12,889 nt of DNA from Bacillota bacterium (GCA_023416895.1 JAEZGQ010000085.1:1-12889), one strand, 5' to 3'; shown: positions 1 to 6,670, numbered from the stretch's first letter. Made by a program: numbers and translations. Notes: generated by a model from the letters alone, not told the origin.

Positions 1-1057
1 CGCCGCTGTTCCAAGTTTCGCTTTTCAAAACGACCGCCCGAGCATCGGTCAGGTTTTTTCCATCCGCCATTTGGTAGGCGGATTCCAAAATGCCCTGTTC
101 TTCCTTTTTGCGTCTGTCGTTGAGGGCACTTAATTTTAGCGCGAGTTCTTGCGCGCGATCTTCCTCCTGCCCGGTGCAGGTCAAAAGTTCCACAGCAAGC
201 GATGCATCCGCAAGCCTACCTGCGGCGTTGAGCCGCGGCGCCGCCAGAAACGCCAGTGCATGGGCGTTGACGCGCTTTGCGTTCGCTGCTTTTAAAAGCG
301 CCTGAAGCCCCACGGGGCCCTGCCCCTTGTTGAGCACGGCAAGCGTGCGCGCCACAAGCGCACGGTTTTCACCAAGAAGTGGAACAACGTCTGCCACCGT
401 TGCAAGCCCGGCAAGCGCCAGATATTTTTCTGCCGCATCGCCCATGAGCGCTTGCGCAAGCTTATAGGCAATGCCCGCACCGCAAAGATCGGCATTTGGG
501 TAATCGTCCATTGGTGCCGCCGTGCAAACGAGCGCGGCACAGTTTGGCAGGCTTTCGCCGCAGCGGTGGTGGTCGGTAACGATCACCTCCATGCCGAGCG
601 AATACGAAAGCTCCGTTTCAAGAAGCGCTTTGATGCCGTTGTCCACGGTGACGATGAGCTTTACACCCTCATCAGAAAGCTTTTTTACAGCCGCCTCGTT
701 CATGCCGTAACCCTCGGCGTGGCGGTTTGGAATGTGGTACATTACGTCCGCACCAAGCTCCTTGAGGCAAAGAAAAAGAATGCTCGTCGCGCACACGCCA
801 TCGGCATCATAATCGCCGTATACCGCAATACGCTCGCCTTTTTCTATGGCGAGGCGGATGCGGCTTACGGCCTTTTCCATATCGTTTAAAAGATAGGGGC
901 TGTGAAGCGGGAAGGAACAGGGGTTTAAAAATGCTTCCGCCTCCGCCGAACCGTAAATCCCGCGCGCGTTTAAAAGCGCTTGAAGCGGCTCCGAAACGCC
1001 TAAAATGCGTTCGGAGGCTTCGGAAAACTCGGTTTTGCGGCGCTCAAAGAAAAGCAA
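1..1057 (-). CDS. recJ: Single-stranded-DNA-specific exonuclease RecJ, N-terminal part (runs off left edge)
   Basis: RecJ degrades single-stranded DNA 5' to 3' in recombinational and mismatch repair. About 352 residues are visible; the C-terminal end lies outside the window. The protein opens with the RecJ leader (ILGVSEPLQALLNARGI, then AEAFLNP near residues 40-46), followed by DHH phosphoesterase motif I DYDADG (82-87), a VTVDNG motif, the signature TDHH, GxGIAYK (GAGIAYKLAQAL), ATVADVVPL and the APRLNAAGRL motif. The acidic and His metal ligands expected of a nuclease are present. I chose TTG at 1055-1057: GGAAGGGG lies 7 nt upstream, and the first in-frame ATG falls about 60 codons later, after recognisable RecJ sequence. 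It starts 29 nt after the scfB stop on the same strand, so it is probably the last visible gene of that transcript. Confidence 0.93.
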   Translation of the reverse strand, partial: MLFFERRKTEFSEASERILGVSEPLQALLNARGIYGSAEAEAFLNPCSFPLHSPYLLNDMEKAVSRIRLAIEKGERIAVYGDYDADGVCATSILFLCLKELGADVMYHIPNRHAEGYGMNEAAVKKLSDEGVKLIVTVDNGIKALLETELSYSLGMEVIVTDHHRCGESLPNCAALVCTAAPMDDYPNADLCGAGIAYKLAQALMGDAAEKYLALAGLATVADVVPLLGENRALVARTLAVLNKGQGPVGLQALLKAANAKRVNAHALAFLAAPRLNAAGRLADASLAVELLTCTGQEEDRAQELALKLSALNDRRKKEEQGILESAYQMADGKNLTDARAVVLKSETWNSG

Positions 1058-1086
1058 GCACGTTCCCCTTCCGGCTTCGTTATGGT

Positions 1087-2427
1087 TTATTCGCTTTCGA
1101 GTTCCTTGCGCATGGCGTACATCGCCATGGCGTTTTCGGCGCGCTTCTTTTCAAACGCGCAGGTCATTTGGTGCGGCTCATAGATGGAGCCGTTGTACTT
1201 GTAAGCATTGGCCGCACAGCCACCGCTGCAAAAATACTTTGCCCAGCAGGCCTTGCACGCTTCCTTGGTAAGGATGTTGCAATCTAAAAAGCCCTGCTGC
1301 ATTTTCGTGTCGAACTCGCCCGTGAGGACGCTTCCCATTTTGTAGCCTTCCTCGCCCACGAACTGGTGGCAGGGGTAAAGATCGCCCTCGGGGGTAACGG
1401 CAACGTACTCGCTGCCCGCGCCGCAGCCCGAAATGCGCTTTTTTAAACACGGCCCGTTTCCAAGGTCGATCATGAAGTGGAAAAACACAATATGCTTTCC
1501 AGTCTTTTCGCGCTCCCACAAATAGGAGGCAAGCGCGTCATATTCCTCAAGCACGCGTTTAAGGTCGCTATCGCGAAGCGCGTAAGGGCTTTCGTCGGGC
1601 AAAACCACAGGCTCGAGAGAAACGCGGTCAAACCCAAGCTCGGCCATATGCTTCACATCCTCGGTAAAGTCGAGGTTTTTCGAGGTGAATGTGCCGCGGA
1701 TGTAATATTCCTTGTCGCCGCGCCGCTCCACAAGCTTTTTGGCGTTTTCCACGATGATGTCGTAGGAACCCCTGCCGTTTGGCGTGGGGCGCATGGCGTC
1801 GTGAACCTCTTTTCGCCCGTCGAGGCTCAAAACGACGTTGTACATTTCTGCGTTGAGGTAGTCGATCACCTCGTCGGTAAGCGCCACGCCGTTGGTGGTG
1901 ATGGTAAAGCTGATTTCCTTGTTGTGCTTTTTTTCAAGCTCCCGCCCGTAGGCGACGATCTCCTTTACGGCACCGAAGTTCATGAGAGGTTCGCCCCCGA
2001 ACAAATCCACCTCTAGATGGCGGCGGTTGCCTGAATGGGCGACCAGAAAGTCGAGCGCTTTTTTGCCGGTTTCGCTCTTCATGAACATGCGCTCGCCATG
2101 GAATTCCCCGGTGTCCGCAAAGCAGTATTTGCAGCGAAGGTTGCAGTCGTGCGCAATGTGGAGGCACATCGCCTTGACGATCTCGGGTTGCGCGGTCCCT
2201 TGGGGGATGTTTGGCGCGGGCGAATCGAAAGCGCCCTGCGCTTTTAATGCGTCGAGTTCTTCGATGAGTTCATCAATCTCGTTTCTTTCATAGGGGAGCG
2301 CATAGGGATCTGCGCCATTTTCAAGCGCGCGCACAACGTTGTAGGCAAACTCGTCGAGCGCGTGGAGCGCGCCGCTTTCCACGTCGAGCGCGTAAAAGCC
2401 GTTTTGAAAGGCAAAGGCGTGTATCAA
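1087..2427 (-). CDS. scfB: SCIFF maturase, radical SAM/SPASM thioether-forming enzyme
   Basis: This 446-residue enzyme is the maturase of the neighbouring six-cysteine peptide. Characterised members (such as CteB) join a precursor Cys to a Thr alpha-carbon, making a thioether (sactionine). Visible parts: an N-terminal precursor-recognition (RRE/PqqD-like) region at about residues 1-65, starting MIHAFAFQNGFYALDVESGA; the radical SAM cluster motif CNLRCKYC (C95, C99, C102); GGEP at 144-147, the SAM-binding glutamate region; and a SPASM domain with Cys at 327, 335, 353, 383, 391, 394, 400, 404 and 423, enough for two auxiliary Fe-S clusters. The start is TTG at 2425-2427, with GGAG 7 nt upstream; the MIH beginning fits the family. 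It lies 207 nt downstream of scfA on the same strand, with a hairpin terminator between them. I am confident of the family; the bond made here is inferred from relatives. Confidence 0.95.
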   Translation of the reverse strand: MIHAFAFQNGFYALDVESGALHALDEFAYNVVRALENGADPYALPYERNEIDELIEELDALKAQGAFDSPAPNIPQGTAQPEIVKAMCLHIAHDCNLRCKYCFADTGEFHGERMFMKSETGKKALDFLVAHSGNRRHLEVDLFGGEPLMNFGAVKEIVAYGRELEKKHNKEISFTITTNGVALTDEVIDYLNAEMYNVVLSLDGRKEVHDAMRPTPNGRGSYDIIVENAKKLVERRGDKEYYIRGTFTSKNLDFTEDVKHMAELGFDRVSLEPVVLPDESPYALRDSDLKRVLEEYDALASYLWEREKTGKHIVFFHFMIDLGNGPCLKKRISGCGAGSEYVAVTPEGDLYPCHQFVGEEGYKMGSVLTGEFDTKMQQGFLDCNILTKEACKACWAKYFCSGGCAANAYKYNGSIYEPHQMTCAFEKKRAENAMAMYAMRKELESE

Positions 2428-2503
2428 GAGGATTCTCCTTAATTTTTATGTAAGTTTGCTTGGAGCCTTTTAAAAAGCGCGGTAAAACCTCCGGAAAGCG
2501 GAA

Positions 2504-2528
2504 AAAAAGGCGCCAGCGACGCCTTTTT
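2504..2528 (-). terminator. Terminator-like hairpin between scfA and scfB
   Basis: Read on minus, AAAAAGGCG, a 7-nt loop and CGCCTTTTT form a perfect 9-bp stem ending in seven T in a row. It lies 106 nt past the scfA stop and 76 nt before the scfB start. It would end or attenuate transcription from the scfA promoter, leaving less mRNA for the enzyme than for the peptide. A weaker inverted repeat (AAAAGCC/GGCTTTT, 2593-2624) sits nearer the scfA stop. The stem also has flanking A and T runs on the plus strand, so it could act in both directions, but no plus-strand gene precedes it. Confidence 0.7.
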
Positions 2529-2634
2529 AAAACCCCGAGGTTTCGCCGCGGGCGAAGCCTCCGTGCGGTTATGCAACTATTTGCATCGCCCAAAAAGCCA
2601 CGAATAGCCACTGGACCGGCTTTTGCCGCGCGGT

Positions 2635-2778
2635 TTATTTCTGCTCGTTCTTGCAGGTCTGGTTGGCGACCGTGCAGGAGGTTTTGCAGGCGGACTGGCA
2701 AGAAGCTTGGCACTCGCCACAGCCGCTGTGCGCGGAAGTGTTCATGCAGGGCTTCTGAATGGTTTTTACGTGTTTCAT
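2635..2778 (-). CDS. scfA: SCIFF peptide: six-cysteine ribosomal peptide precursor
   Basis: This 47-residue peptide matches the SCIFF family (six Cys in about 45 residues), one of the most conserved RiPP precursors in Clostridia. It starts MKHVKTIQKP and carries the invariant core SGCGECQASCQSACKTSC, then TVANQTC. Cysteines are at 20, 23, 27, 31, 35 and 42, the canonical six, plus an extra Cys11 in the leader, which I do not recall as typical. In a characterised relative the thioether joins a core Cys to the Thr that follows KTSC; the equivalent here would be Cys31 and Thr36. The ATG at 2776-2778 has a GGGGGG ribosome binding site 8 nt upstream. A longer in-frame reading upstream is rejected because it would begin before the mapped promoter. 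The mature product's function is not established in the family. Confidence 0.95.
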   Translation of the reverse strand: MKHVKTIQKPCMNTSAHSGCGECQASCQSACKTSCTVANQTCKNEQK

Positions 2779-2815
2779 AGGTATAACCCCCCGTTTTTTG
2801 GATTTCCTACACGGT

Positions 2816-2844
2816 ATTATACACAACTTGCTTAAGGCACACAA
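2816..2844 (-). promoter_or_regulatory. Sigma-A-type promoter of scfA
   Basis: On minus, a -35 box TTGTGT (2839-2844), a 17-nt spacer and a perfect -10 box TATAAT (2816-2821). Transcription would start near 2809, about 30 nt before the scfA ATG. This gives the peptide its own promoter, separate from the membrane-protein gene upstream. Confidence 0.8.
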
Positions 2845-2851
2845 GCACAAT

Positions 2852-2891
2852 TTGCCCCTCTTGGCGCGCATGTTCACGCCGGGAGGGGCAA
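2852..2891. terminator. Strong hairpin upstream of the scfA promoter
   Basis: TTGCCCCTC (2852-2860) pairs perfectly with GAGGGGCAA (2883-2891), and an inner GGCG/CGCC pair extends the stem. It sits 60 nt after the stop of the TIGR04086-like gene and just before the scfA -35 box, so it most likely ends that upstream transcript. The T run is poor on minus and somewhat better on plus (GTTTCTGTTTT). Confidence 0.5.
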
Positions 2892-2950
2892 GTTTCTGTT
2901 TTCAATGCTTGTTGAAAACCGCGTGTGCGCAATCCATGTAAGGCTTTCAA

Positions 2951-3349
2951 CTATTTCCGGAACATCTGCATGAGCATTGCCATGAGCATGCCCGAAAGCG
3001 CGCCGATGCCCATATCCGACAAAAGCGCAAGCGAAAAGCTGAACGAATCCGAAAGAATGGAAAACACCATAAATGCGAGAACCGTATACAAAAGCCCCGC
3101 GAGAAGCCCCACAAGCCAGCACCGCTCCTTGCATTTTCTGGTTGCAACAAACGCTGCGAGCGCCGCCGAGATCACTTTGATGACGGAATTCGCTACGGGG
3201 ATGCTGTCTGTATTGGCCCATTCCTGCTTGAGTATCACAGCAAACAGCACGATGAGCGCGATGCTGAACGCCGACGCGATGAGCGCGCCCTTTAAGATAG
3301 GCATCCAAATGCCTGCCTTTGCCGTATCCGCCGTTTTCAAGCCTTTCAT
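2951..3349 (-). CDS. TIGR04086-like small integral membrane protein
   Basis: A 132-residue hydrophobic protein with four predicted membrane segments at about residues 18-40, 49-70, 77-100 and 105-129. The segment GLLAGLLYTVLAFMVFSIL and the Gly-rich last helix (DMGIGALSGMLMAML) resemble the TIGR04086/YrzE family, which I recall being found beside SCIFF genes in Clostridia. No catalytic motif is visible and the function is unknown. I chose ATG at 3347-3349, with GGAGG 5 nt upstream; an upstream in-frame ATG at 3406 would place a perfect inverted repeat inside the coding region. It lies 172 nt before scfA on the same strand. Confidence 0.7.
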   Translation of the reverse strand: MKGLKTADTAKAGIWMPILKGALIASAFSIALIVLFAVILKQEWANTDSIPVANSVIKVISAALAAFVATRKCKERCWLVGLLAGLLYTVLAFMVFSILSDSFSFSLALLSDMGIGALSGMLMAMLMQMFRK

Positions 3350-3378
3350 GCGCACCTCCAAGCGAGCCTTGCGGCTTT

Positions 3379-3413
3379 CTAGGGTGTGTTTCCACATTCC
3401 AAGCACACCCTAG
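3379..3413. repeat. Perfect 10-bp inverted repeat in the leader of the membrane-protein gene
   Basis: CTAGGGTGTG (3379-3388) and CACACCCTAG (3404-3413) are exact reverse complements across a 15-nt gap, extendable by three weaker pairs. No T run follows on either strand, so a terminator is unlikely. It could be a repressor-binding site or a leader RNA hairpin for the gene starting at 3349. Confidence 0.6.
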
Positions 3414-3488
3414 TGATAGATATGCGTGAAACGGCAAAATATGCTTGTATGCGCCAGCGCGTATGCGTTCACATAAAAGAGGCGGTAC

Positions 3489-4340
3489 CTATCTTACGTC
3501 CTTTGAAAAATGCTGATAGTCCTTTGAATTTTTCCAGTCGCCGCCCCACGTCCAGCCATGCTCGGTAAACAGCTGGTAACAAAGGTCGTCGTGGTCGATC
3601 TTCCCTACAAAATCCCGCGTGCGGTCGGCATATTCCGCGCCGCTTTCGGGCGAAATGCCCCCGTCGCTTTTCACGTAGGGGTTCAAGAGCGGGTTGATGT
3701 CCACGGCAAGGCCGTAGCTGTGCAAGGAGAGCGTTTTGCTGCCCGCCACCACGCGGTAATTGAACGCGGATGTGTTGTTGGCCGCCATGGAGAGGTTGTC
3801 GTCCGCCGCCTCGCCAAACTCATCCACCAGCACCACCGAGGTGAGCGGATACTTTGCCTGATAAAGCTCATAGAAGATTTCCATGACTTCTTGCGCCACC
3901 TTTTTGTTGACAATCAGCTCCCCCTCACGCACGTTTCCTTCAAAATCCACATGCAGCAGGTGGATATAGCGCAGATTGCTGTAATTGACGGCGGCGTCGC
4001 TGTCGTTTTGCGGGTAGCTCAATCCCGTGATGCGCGCTCTTGTCGCGTCGTCGAGAGGAACATAATAAAAATCGTCGTTGAGGGAGACCCGTTCCGCCTG
4101 TGACGCGGACGTTTGGGTGGGTTCAGGCGTCGCCGAAGGCAGTGGTGTTTCTTCAACCACAAAGGACGTGGCCGTAACAGCCAGCGGCAGCGACGCTTCC
4201 GGCGTGGGCGCTTGCGTTGCCGCAGCCGTCAAAGGGACTTCAATATGCACATCAGGGCTTTCCTTCGCATCGCGCGCGGCAAAACAGCCGCAAGCCATAA
4301 ACATAACCGTAAGCACAAGCGCAACGCTTCTTCTTTTCAT
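3489..4340 (-). CDS. Exported M15-family metallopeptidase (VanY/CwlK-type)
   Basis: A 283-residue extracytoplasmic protein likely to cut peptidoglycan peptides, as a D-Ala-D-Ala carboxypeptidase or L-Ala-D-Glu endopeptidase. Residues 1-20 form a signal sequence (MKRRSVALVLTVMFMACGCF) with Cys17 or Cys19 as a possible, imperfect lipoprotein anchor. Residues 30-85 are a Pro/Thr/Ala/Glu-rich low-complexity linker. The catalytic region carries SLHSYGLAVDINP (zinc ligands His207 and Asp214) and GWTWGGDW...DYQHF (third ligand His277), the M15 zinc triad. I chose ATG at 4338-4340, with GGAGG upstream; earlier in-frame ATGs overlap the promoter boxes. Which bond it cuts cannot be read from the sequence. 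It is divergent from the acetyltransferase gene. Confidence 0.85.
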   Translation of the reverse strand: MKRRSVALVLTVMFMACGCFAARDAKESPDVHIEVPLTAAATQAPTPEASLPLAVTATSFVVEETPLPSATPEPTQTSASQAERVSLNDDFYYVPLDDATRARITGLSYPQNDSDAAVNYSNLRYIHLLHVDFEGNVREGELIVNKKVAQEVMEIFYELYQAKYPLTSVVLVDEFGEAADDNLSMAANNTSAFNYRVVAGSKTLSLHSYGLAVDINPLLNPYVKSDGGISPESGAEYADRTRDFVGKIDHDDLCYQLFTEHGWTWGGDWKNSKDYQHFSKDVR

Positions 4341-4389
4341 CAAAAAACCTCCAAAAGCTATCCCACGTAGAACCCTGATTTTCGGTTTC

Positions 4390-4418
4390 ATTGTAACCCT
4401 TTCTGTCTTTCGCGGCAA
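4390..4418 (-). promoter_or_regulatory. Sigma-A-type promoter of the M15 peptidase gene
   Basis: On minus, TTGCCG (4413-4418), a 17-nt spacer and TACAAT (4390-4395). The predicted start near 4383 leaves a leader of about 43 nt before the ATG at 4340, which supports that start over the longer reading. Confidence 0.7.
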
Positions 4419-4438
4419 GCAATGGAGCAGGAAACAAC

Positions 4439-4467
4439 TACCCTTTCACGGCACGCTGTGGTAAACT
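4439..4467 (+). promoter_or_regulatory. Possible extended -10 promoter for the acetyltransferase-gpsA pair
   Basis: On plus, TGGTAAACT gives an extended -10 element (TAAACT at 4462-4467); a poor -35 TACCCT lies 17 nt upstream. It would start transcription near 4474, about 30 nt before the ATG at 4503, and is divergent from the peptidase promoter. Confidence 0.35.
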
Positions 4468-4502
4468 AAAAAAATCAATGCAAAAGGACGGCGATTTGGG
4501 GT

Positions 4503-5057
4503 ATGGTACGCGGCGAGTATTTTACGCCAAGGCTTAAAATGACGCTTTCTCACCCGCGCCTCGCGCCGCCGGTGACGGATTATTTTATTCGCAACCGCGC
4601 ATTTTTACGCGACACCGAGCCGGAGCGCGACGAGGAATTCTATACAAAAAGTTATCAAAAAAGCCTGCTTCAGGCGGATGCCGAACGTTTTTGGGATGGC
4701 ATCGCCGTAAAGTTTTGGCTCTCTTACCGCGAGCAAGCGCGCGTGATTGGCATGCTTTCGTTCAGCAACATAGTTATGGGAGCGTTTCTCTCCTGCTATG
4801 TTGGGTACCGGCTCGACAAGGACGAGGTCAACAAAGGCCTTATGACCGAGGCGCTTGAGCGCGGCATCGCCATTGCCTTCGACGACATCGGGCTTCACAG
4901 GCTCGAGGCCAACATCATGCCGCGCAACAAGCAGTCGCTTCGGGTTACGGAAAAGCTCGGCTTTGTAAATGAAGGCGTTTCTAAAAAATACCTGAAAATC
5001 AACGGCGTTTGGGAGGATCATATCCACATGGTGCTCCTGAACGATCAAATGAAATAG
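4503..5057 (+). CDS. RimJ-type GNAT N-acetyltransferase
   Basis: A 184-residue GNAT-family enzyme. From TPRL near residue 8 through the first 45 residues it lines up without gaps against the start of E. coli RimJ as I remember it, and further shared blocks are FSNIVMGAFLSCYVGY, the acetyl-CoA-binding stretch NKGLMTEALERGI, RLEANIMPRNKQS and LGFVNEG. RimJ acetylates the N-terminus of ribosomal protein S5; relatives acetylate other N-termini or small molecules, so the substrate here is open. The alignment supports ATG at 4503, although the best purine-rich site (AAAAGGA) is about 15 nt away and a closer GGGG abuts the ATG. Followed 30 nt later by gpsA, probably in the same transcript. Confidence 0.85.
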   Translation: MVRGEYFTPRLKMTLSHPRLAPPVTDYFIRNRAFLRDTEPERDEEFYTKSYQKSLLQADAERFWDGIAVKFWLSYREQARVIGMLSFSNIVMGAFLSCYVGYRLDKDEVNKGLMTEALERGIAIAFDDIGLHRLEANIMPRNKQSLRVTEKLGFVNEGVSKKYLKINGVWEDHIHMVLLNDQMK

Positions 5058-5087
5058 CGCAAACAACTTAAAGGAATCATTTTTTTC

Positions 5088-6044
5088 ATGGACATCAGTG
5101 TAATCGGCTGCGGGCGCTGGGGCGCCTTTCTCGCATGGTATCTCGATAGACTTTCCTTCCGCGTAAGGCTTTACGGAAGACCTCACTCCAAGCATTTTGA
5201 AGCTTTTTTAAGCGCCCGCACAAACGGCATAACAACGCTTTCCCCGCGCGTGCGGCTGACAACCGATTTGAGAGAGGCACTTGAACCCGAAATCATTTTA
5301 ATCTCGGTAAACGCACAGGGGCTTCGTGCGCTGATGGGCCAAATTTCGGCGTTTGCTCCGAAAAACAAGCTTTTCGTGCTCTGCATGAAAGGGCTTGAAA
5401 CAACAAGCGGCAAGCGCCTTTCGGAGATCGTGCAGGATGCAGCATTGGACGGCGCGCGCACCGCAGTATGGCTCGGGCCCGGGCATGTGCAAGAGTTCAC
5501 CGCCGGCACCCCCAACTGCATGGTGATCGACAGCGCCGACGAGGCCGCAAAGGGCATGCTTGTGGACGCTTTTTCGAGCGACCTCATCCGCTTCTATTAC
5601 GGGCGCGACCTCATTGGCAACGAGGTGGGCGCCGCCGCAAAAAACGTGATCGGCATTGCGGCTGGCGTGCTCGACGGGCTCTCTCTGCCCTCTCTTAAGG
5701 GTGCGCTTTCCTCGCGCGGCACGCGCGAGGTGGCGCGGCTTATTGCGGCGATGGGCGGCAATCCTTATTCCGCCTACGGGCTTTGTCACCTTGGGGACTA
5801 CGCAGCCACCGTGTTTTCCCCGCTGAGCCATAACCGCCGCTTCGGTGAAGCGTTTGTACGCGGCGAGGCTTTCGGCGAACTTGCGGAGGGTGTGGATACA
5901 GCAAAAGCACTGCGGCTGCTTTCCCAAAAGTACGACGTGGAGCTCCCGATTTGCGACGCAGTCTTCGACACGCTCTTTGAGGGCATTCCGGCGGCAAAGG
6001 CCGTGGAGCATCTTTTTGAGCGGAGTCTGAAGCATGAATTTTAG
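5088..6044 (+). CDS. gpsA: NAD(P)H-dependent glycerol-3-phosphate dehydrogenase, divergent form
   Basis: A 318-residue cytoplasmic enzyme predicted to reduce dihydroxyacetone phosphate to sn-glycerol-3-phosphate for phospholipid synthesis. The N-terminal Rossmann motif is GCGRWG (7-12). CMKGLE (99-104) matches the conserved KG region. EVGAAAKNVIGIAAGVLDGL (179-198) contains the catalytic Lys185. LGDYAATVFSPLSHNRRFG (235-253) matches the substrate-binding GDL...SRN block. Three details depart from the classic form: GPGHVQE (130-136) instead of a GPS-A-E type motif, GDY instead of GDL, and SHN instead of SRN. Overall length and motif order are normal, so I call it GpsA with the reservation that substrate preference could differ. 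A ribosome binding site (AAAGGA) lies about 12 nt upstream. A terminator follows at 6076. Confidence 0.88.
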   Translation: MDISVIGCGRWGAFLAWYLDRLSFRVRLYGRPHSKHFEAFLSARTNGITTLSPRVRLTTDLREALEPEIILISVNAQGLRALMGQISAFAPKNKLFVLCMKGLETTSGKRLSEIVQDAALDGARTAVWLGPGHVQEFTAGTPNCMVIDSADEAAKGMLVDAFSSDLIRFYYGRDLIGNEVGAAAKNVIGIAAGVLDGLSLPSLKGALSSRGTREVARLIAAMGGNPYSAYGLCHLGDYAATVFSPLSHNRRFGEAFVRGEAFGELAEGVDTAKALRLLSQKYDVELPICDAVFDTLFEGIPAAKAVEHLFERSLKHEF

Positions 6045-6075
6045 GAGCAGAAAATACTCCCCCTTTCCGGCAAGC

Positions 6076-6108
6076 AAAGGCGCCGCCCGTTTTCGGACGG
6101 CGCTTTTT
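6076..6108 (+). terminator. Rho-independent terminator after gpsA
   Basis: GCGCCGcCCG, a TTTT loop and CGGaCGGCGC form a GC-rich stem with one mismatch, extended by A/T pairs and followed by five T. It lies 31 nt after the gpsA stop and may also serve the convergent Spo0A-like gene whose stop is at 6121. Confidence 0.85.
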
Positions 6109-6120
6109 AGTTTTTCCAAA

Positions 6121-6501
6121 TTAAAAACCGACCTGCTGCGCGCCTTCTTTACCACTGAGTGAGCGGTGTTTAAAAAGCAGCCGCCTGCTTAAAATGCCGA
6201 TGAACTTACCGTTGCCCAACGGTAAGTCGTAGCGGCGGCCGACCAGCTGCACGAGCTTTTCCGCGTCGTTTTCCAGCCAAAGACCGGCGATTACCGTGCG
6301 AATTCCCCTTTCCACATTGGCGGTGGTGGTATCGTACTGTTCGGCAATTTCCTTATAAAGTCTTGTGGTAATCGCATACAGAAGTTTCTCGTCGTCGATG
6401 CACTTAACAATTGCCGTAACAAGATAGCGATATCCCACATATTCGGGAGTCGCGCCAAATCTAAGCAATTCGATTTCTATAAAGTCCGATAGGCTGAGCA
6501 T
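6121..6501 (-). CDS. Stand-alone Spo0A C-terminal DNA-binding domain protein
   Basis: A 126-residue protein matching only the DNA-binding effector domain of the sporulation regulator Spo0A. Conserved blocks are GYRYLVTAIV (23-32), LYKEIAEQYDTTTANVERGIR (48-68), which includes the recognition-helix region with VERxIR, and the closing GNGKFIGILSRRL (96-108). The phosphoacceptor receiver domain of Spo0A is absent: the protein begins about where that domain would end, and no receiver-like sequence lies upstream. A role as a phosphorylation-independent regulator, or as an antagonist competing for Spo0A boxes, is an inference. The ATG at 6499-6501 has AAAAAGG upstream at 8 nt. It is downstream of two spore-protein genes on the same strand but has its own promoter. 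Confidence 0.8.
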   Translation of the reverse strand: MLSLSDFIEIELLRFGATPEYVGYRYLVTAIVKCIDDEKLLYAITTRLYKEIAEQYDTTTANVERGIRTVIAGLWLENDAEKLVQLVGRRYDLPLGNGKFIGILSRRLLFKHRSLSGKEGAQQVGF

Positions 6502-6670
6502 GATTCTTGCCTTTTTCTGCGCTTGCGTTTCTTGCCTACGCTTGTTTTCAGGTTCCTTATGTATCGTTTACCAATTTTCTACGATGTTGCTCAAGAAAAG
6601 CGTCGAACCCACGGTTTCTTTCTTAATTTTCCGGCACCGCTTTTTCATGTTATACCGGGCGCTTAGTATT

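Noticed and set aside
1477..2016. Long plus-strand reading inside scfB, and similar long readings opposite recG, fakA and gpsA
   Set aside because: These are antisense shadows of GC-rich genes; their translations lack family motifs while the opposite strand has complete ones.
2779..2877. N-terminal extension of scfA by 33 codons
   Set aside because: It would begin upstream of the -10 and -35 boxes, and the SCIFF family begins at MKH.
4341..4418. N-terminal extension of the M15 peptidase by 26 codons
   Set aside because: It overlaps the promoter boxes and would bury the signal sequence inside the protein.
6568..6648. Possible 26-residue leader peptide (MKKRCRKIKKETVG...) in the Spo0A-like leader, minus strand
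   Set aside because: It starts about 16 nt after the predicted transcript start and has no Shine-Dalgarno sequence; basic composition alone is not enough.
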